Shown piece after piece: positions 41,210 through 43,248 of a stretch of DNA of 43,248 nt (its first letter is position 1; every line of letters starts with the position of its first letter). Under the pieces are notes generated by a model that ran no database searches, was not told where the DNA came from, and saw nothing but the letters and a program-made list of their open reading frames with translations. Position numbers and translations under genes: made by a program. Origin of the DNA: Methanobacteriota archaeon (GTDB taxonomy: Archaea; Thermoplasmatota; Thermoplasmata; RBG-16-68-12); assembly GCA_005879065.1 (NCBI GenBank), contig VBLU01000005.1:1-43248 (forward strand). Direction: 5' to 3'.

Positions 41210-41258
41210 TTAATATACATAGATACACTACCTGCGTAGACACTCTACCCAAGGAGGG
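41210..41258 (+). promoter_or_regulatory. Promoter, inverted repeat and Shine-Dalgarno of the ChrB-like operon
   Basis: TTAATATAC at 41210-41218 is a strong TATA box. CTAC-CTGC-GTAG at 41228-41239 is a small inverted repeat near the expected transcript start. AAGGAGGG at 41251-41258 is a near-perfect ribosome-binding site six bases before the ATG at 41265, unlike the leaderless genes in the left part of the window. Confidence 0.65.
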
Positions 41259-41264
41259 CTTTGA

Positions 41265-41732
41265 ATGAAATGGGTAACCCGAGAGAAGGCGAAGGTAGAC
41301 CGGATCGCGTGTCCTTGGCTCATCACGAAATTCGTGGATCCGAAGTCGGAGTTCCTGTTCGTGCCGCGCGAAAAGGTCTTGGACGTCGCGAAGGAACAGA
41401 ACGCGATACCGTATGACAGCCCCGGTGCCGAGCTCCACCACTACAAGGAGGGAGGCGACGAGCGGTGCAGCTTCGACGCTATCATCAAGAAGTACAAGCT
41501 CACGGATCGAGCTCTCCTCGATATGGCGGAGATCGTGCGCGCGGCGGACGCGGGGCCTCGAAATCCTCGACCGGAGGGCGCGGGCCTGGAGGCGATGGCC
41601 CTCGGGTTCCGTGAGAACGCGAAAGACGATTTCGAGAACATGCGGCTCCAGTTCCCGGCATACGATGCGCTTTACACGTACTGTCGCCTCAAGGTCGAGG
41701 GCAAGGCCAAGTTGGAGCACGCGCCTCGATGA
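41265..41732 (+). CDS. ChrB C-terminal domain-like protein
   Basis: A 155-residue protein matching the C-terminal domain of ChrB, the chromate-sensing protein of bacteria. The signature is VTREKAKVDRIACPWLITKFVDP, then EFLFVPREKV and the end DALYTYCRLKVEGK. Full-length ChrB has an additional N-terminal half that is absent here, so only the domain thought to bind metal or perform redox chemistry is present. No chromate transporter (ChrA) is seen in the window. It is the first gene of an operon with a beta-propeller and a DUF2148 protein; its stop overlaps the next start by four bases. Confidence 0.88.
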   Translation: MKWVTREKAKVDRIACPWLITKFVDPKSEFLFVPREKVLDVAKEQNAIPYDSPGAELHHYKEGGDERCSFDAIIKKYKLTDRALLDMAEIVRAADAGPRNPRPEGAGLEAMALGFRENAKDDFENMRLQFPAYDALYTYCRLKVEGKAKLEHAPR

Positions 41733-42652
41733 GCCTCCGCCTCCTGGGCCACGTCGAGCTTCCCGCGCATGGACGGGAAGGTGGCTTCGATCACGCGGCG
41801 GTCCATCGCGAGTCCTCGCGCGTCTACGTCGCCCATACGTCCAACGATGATGTCGACGTCATGGACTCGGCGTCCGATCGCTTCCTTCGGTCAATCCACG
41901 GACTGAAGGGTGTCGCCGGCGTCCTCGTGTCGGACGAAAAGGGTCTCCTCTTCACTGCAAATCGCGGGGAGAACACGATCAGCATTTTCTCAGTCGCCCG
42001 AGAGCACGAAATGGTGAGGCTCTACTCGGGAATCCGTCCCAACGGGCTCGCCTTCGATCCGTCGCGAGGACTCTTGCTGGTGGCAAATGTCGGCGACCCC
42101 GAAATCGGCAATTCATCGACCGTTTCGATGGTGGACGTCAGTGAGAAGGCCGTGATCGGGACCGTGGTGCTCCCGGGGCGCCCCCGGTGGGCCGTGTATG
42201 ACGAGAGGACGGCCGCTTTCTACCTGAACATCGCAGATCCTCCCCTCATCCTGGAAATCGATGCGAAGACTCCCTCAAAGATGATGGAGAGATACAAGGT
42301 GCCCGCCACTGGACCGCATGGCCTCGATCTCGACCCCCAGGGGAGACAACTCTTCTGCGCTTGTGATACTGCGAAGCTAGTCGCGGTAGACCTGAACTCG
42401 AGTGAGATTCGGGCGGTCGGGGAGCTCAGCGGCCCGCCCGATGTTGTGTTCTTCAACTCGCGGCTGAACCATGTTTATGTCGCCGTCGGCACCCCGGGCG
42501 TGATTGAAGTCTTCGACGCAAGGCGAATGAAACTCCTCGAAAGGGTCACGACGGAGAAAGGAGCTCACACATTGGCGTTCGACCAAAGGAAAAACAAGGT
42601 CTACGCCTTCCTGCCTGCCACCCACAGAGCGGCGGTATATCAAGACGGATGA
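41729..42652 (+). CDS. YVTN/NHL-type beta-propeller protein
   Basis: A 307-residue beta-propeller without a signal peptide. The blades are visible as repeated units of the type YVAHTSNDDVDVMDSASDRF, LFTANRGENTISIF and HVYVAVGTPGVIEVFDARRM, about six or seven in all. Such propellers bind metals, quinones or proteins; no catalytic residue can be named. The ATG at 41729 overlaps the stop of the ChrB-like gene, so the two are translationally coupled. The lack of a signal peptide suggests it works in the cytoplasm with its operon partners. Confidence 0.85.
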   Translation: MSLRLLGHVELPAHGREGGFDHAAVHRESSRVYVAHTSNDDVDVMDSASDRFLRSIHGLKGVAGVLVSDEKGLLFTANRGENTISIFSVAREHEMVRLYSGIRPNGLAFDPSRGLLLVANVGDPEIGNSSTVSMVDVSEKAVIGTVVLPGRPRWAVYDERTAAFYLNIADPPLILEIDAKTPSKMMERYKVPATGPHGLDLDPQGRQLFCACDTAKLVAVDLNSSEIRAVGELSGPPDVVFFNSRLNHVYVAVGTPGVIEVFDARRMKLLERVTTEKGAHTLAFDQRKNKVYAFLPATHRAAVYQDG

Positions 42653-42670
42653 GGTCGAGAGGTGTCGCGA

Positions 42671-43248
42671 ATGGACCAGCACGAGATGTTCACAGAAGTC
42701 GTAGCGAACGTCGCGAAGATGTGCGCCGTCAGCGCCATGACCGCACCGAAGAGCGGAGGGCAGCTCTTCCTGAAAGGATCCAAGCCTTTCATCGAGACCA
42801 CGATCGTCCGGGACAAAGAGACCCTCCATCGCCTCGCGGAATGGCTTCGGGCCCGGGGGACGAAACTCAAGAATCCCATCTTCTTCCGCGACGCCGATAC
42901 GACCGAGAAGGTGGACCTCATCCTGTTCATCGGACTCGAGAAGTGGTATCCGCCGATGTACGATTGCGGCGCCTGCGGATATGGCACCTGTAACGAATTT
43001 CTGCGCGCGGCGCCTGTCCATCACACCGAGGAGTCTCGGGATTGGGAGTTCCTCGGACCGATTTGCCAGATCCGGTGCATCGACCTCGGCATCGCTGTGG
43101 GATCCGCCGCGAAGCTCGCGAGCATGAACAACGTGGACACCCGTTGTCAGACCCGAGTCGCCGCGGCCGCGAGGCACCTCGGAATCATTCACTCGGACCT
43201 CGCTGTTGCGCTTTCGATGAGCGTGTCCCACAAGAACATTTTCTTCGA
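42671..43248 (+). CDS. DUF2148 ferredoxin-domain protein, 3' end outside the window
   Basis: The frame from the ATG at 42671 (MDQHEMFTEVVANVAKMCAV) is open to the right edge, 192 codons. It carries the DUF2148 pattern: the Cys cluster YDCGACGYGTCNEF, a further GPICQIRCIDLGIAVGSAAKLA, and MSVSHKNIFF near the end, which is close to the usual C terminus of the family. The Cys-rich motif suggests an iron-sulfur cluster. Function is unknown; the family is frequent in anaerobic and metal-handling organisms. It lies 18 bases after the propeller stop and probably completes the ChrB-propeller-DUF2148 operon. A long frame on the opposite strand here is a shadow. Confidence 0.85.
   Translation, partial: MDQHEMFTEVVANVAKMCAVSAMTAPKSGGQLFLKGSKPFIETTIVRDKETLHRLAEWLRARGTKLKNPIFFRDADTTEKVDLILFIGLEKWYPPMYDCGACGYGTCNEFLRAAPVHHTEESRDWEFLGPICQIRCIDLGIAVGSAAKLASMNNVDTRCQTRVAAAARHLGIIHSDLAVALSMSVSHKNIFF

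Noticed and set aside
41265-41732. Complete chromate resistance operon
   Set aside because: Only the ChrB C-terminal domain is present and no ChrA transporter is encoded in the window.
42377-43231. Minus-strand open frame of 284 codons at the right edge
   Set aside because: The plus strand there encodes a DUF2148 protein with intact Cys motifs that runs off the window; the minus frame is its shadow.
1-43248. CRISPR array, insertion sequence or integrase
   Set aside because: No regularly spaced repeats, terminal inverted repeats with a transposase, or integrase-like protein were recognised on either strand.

Overview
The window reads as a chromosomal segment of a high-GC archaeon. Archaeal marker genes are spread throughout: ribosomal protein S8e, SRP19, RadA, diphthine synthase, Trm5-type tRNA methyltransferase, archaeal-type dUTPase, type II methionine aminopeptidase, pyruvoyl arginine decarboxylase, a presenilin-type A22 protease and a giant Lhr helicase. 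Many genes carry an archaeal TATA-like box about 25-30 bases before the start codon with no room for a leader, so leaderless transcripts look common. Acyl-CoA dehydrogenase, thiolase, a DyP peroxidase and a hemerythrin suggest an oxygen-exposed heterotroph. A member of the Thermoplasmatota would fit, but that placement is inference; no rRNA gene is present.

Left part (1-14.9 kb): a housekeeping and protein/DNA maintenance block. It holds the 3' end of a presenilin-like protease, S8e, a TldD/TldE peptidase pair, SRP19, a DUF211 protein, a Sua5-Map pair, a Nudix hydrolase, an S9 peptidase, a class V aminotransferase, RadA with a pair of related inverted repeats in its promoter region, an AlkZ-like (HTH_42) protein with a QAQ motif, a methyltransferase, diphthine synthase, Trm5 and dUTPase. 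Many neighbours are convergent, with overlaps of a few bases.

Middle part (15-30 kb): acyl-CoA dehydrogenase with a HIT protein; a hemerythrin-like protein; an asparaginyl-tRNA synthetase gene broken by an internal deletion that removes class II motif 2; a methyltransferase-acetyltransferase pair; pyruvoyl arginine decarboxylase with a zinc-ribbon protein; a PrsW-like membrane protein; a 667-residue protein with three zinc ribbons, a Pro/Ala-rich linker, membrane helices and TPRs; a VOC protein; and an 1803-residue Lhr-family helicase whose C-terminal third contains two regions resembling the AlkZ/HTH_42 fold.

Right part (30-43.2 kb): a more accessory region. It contains an ArsR-SRPBCC operon with two matching 16-bp inverted repeats at its promoter, a pirin, a small membrane protein, a thiolase, an epimerase, a secreted protein, an aminotransferase, a DyP peroxidase beside tRNA-Arg(TCG), an alpha/beta hydrolase with a TTG start, a PadR-MFS pair (the MFS gene appears to have lost its last helix by a second internal deletion), and a divergent ChrB-like / beta-propeller / DUF2148 ferredoxin operon that runs off the right edge. 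No CRISPR array, insertion sequence, rRNA gene or replication origin was recognised. The strongest candidates for new biology are the RadA-proximal repeats, the AlkZ-like parts of Lhr, the zinc-ribbon/TPR membrane protein and the ChrB-propeller-DUF2148 operon.
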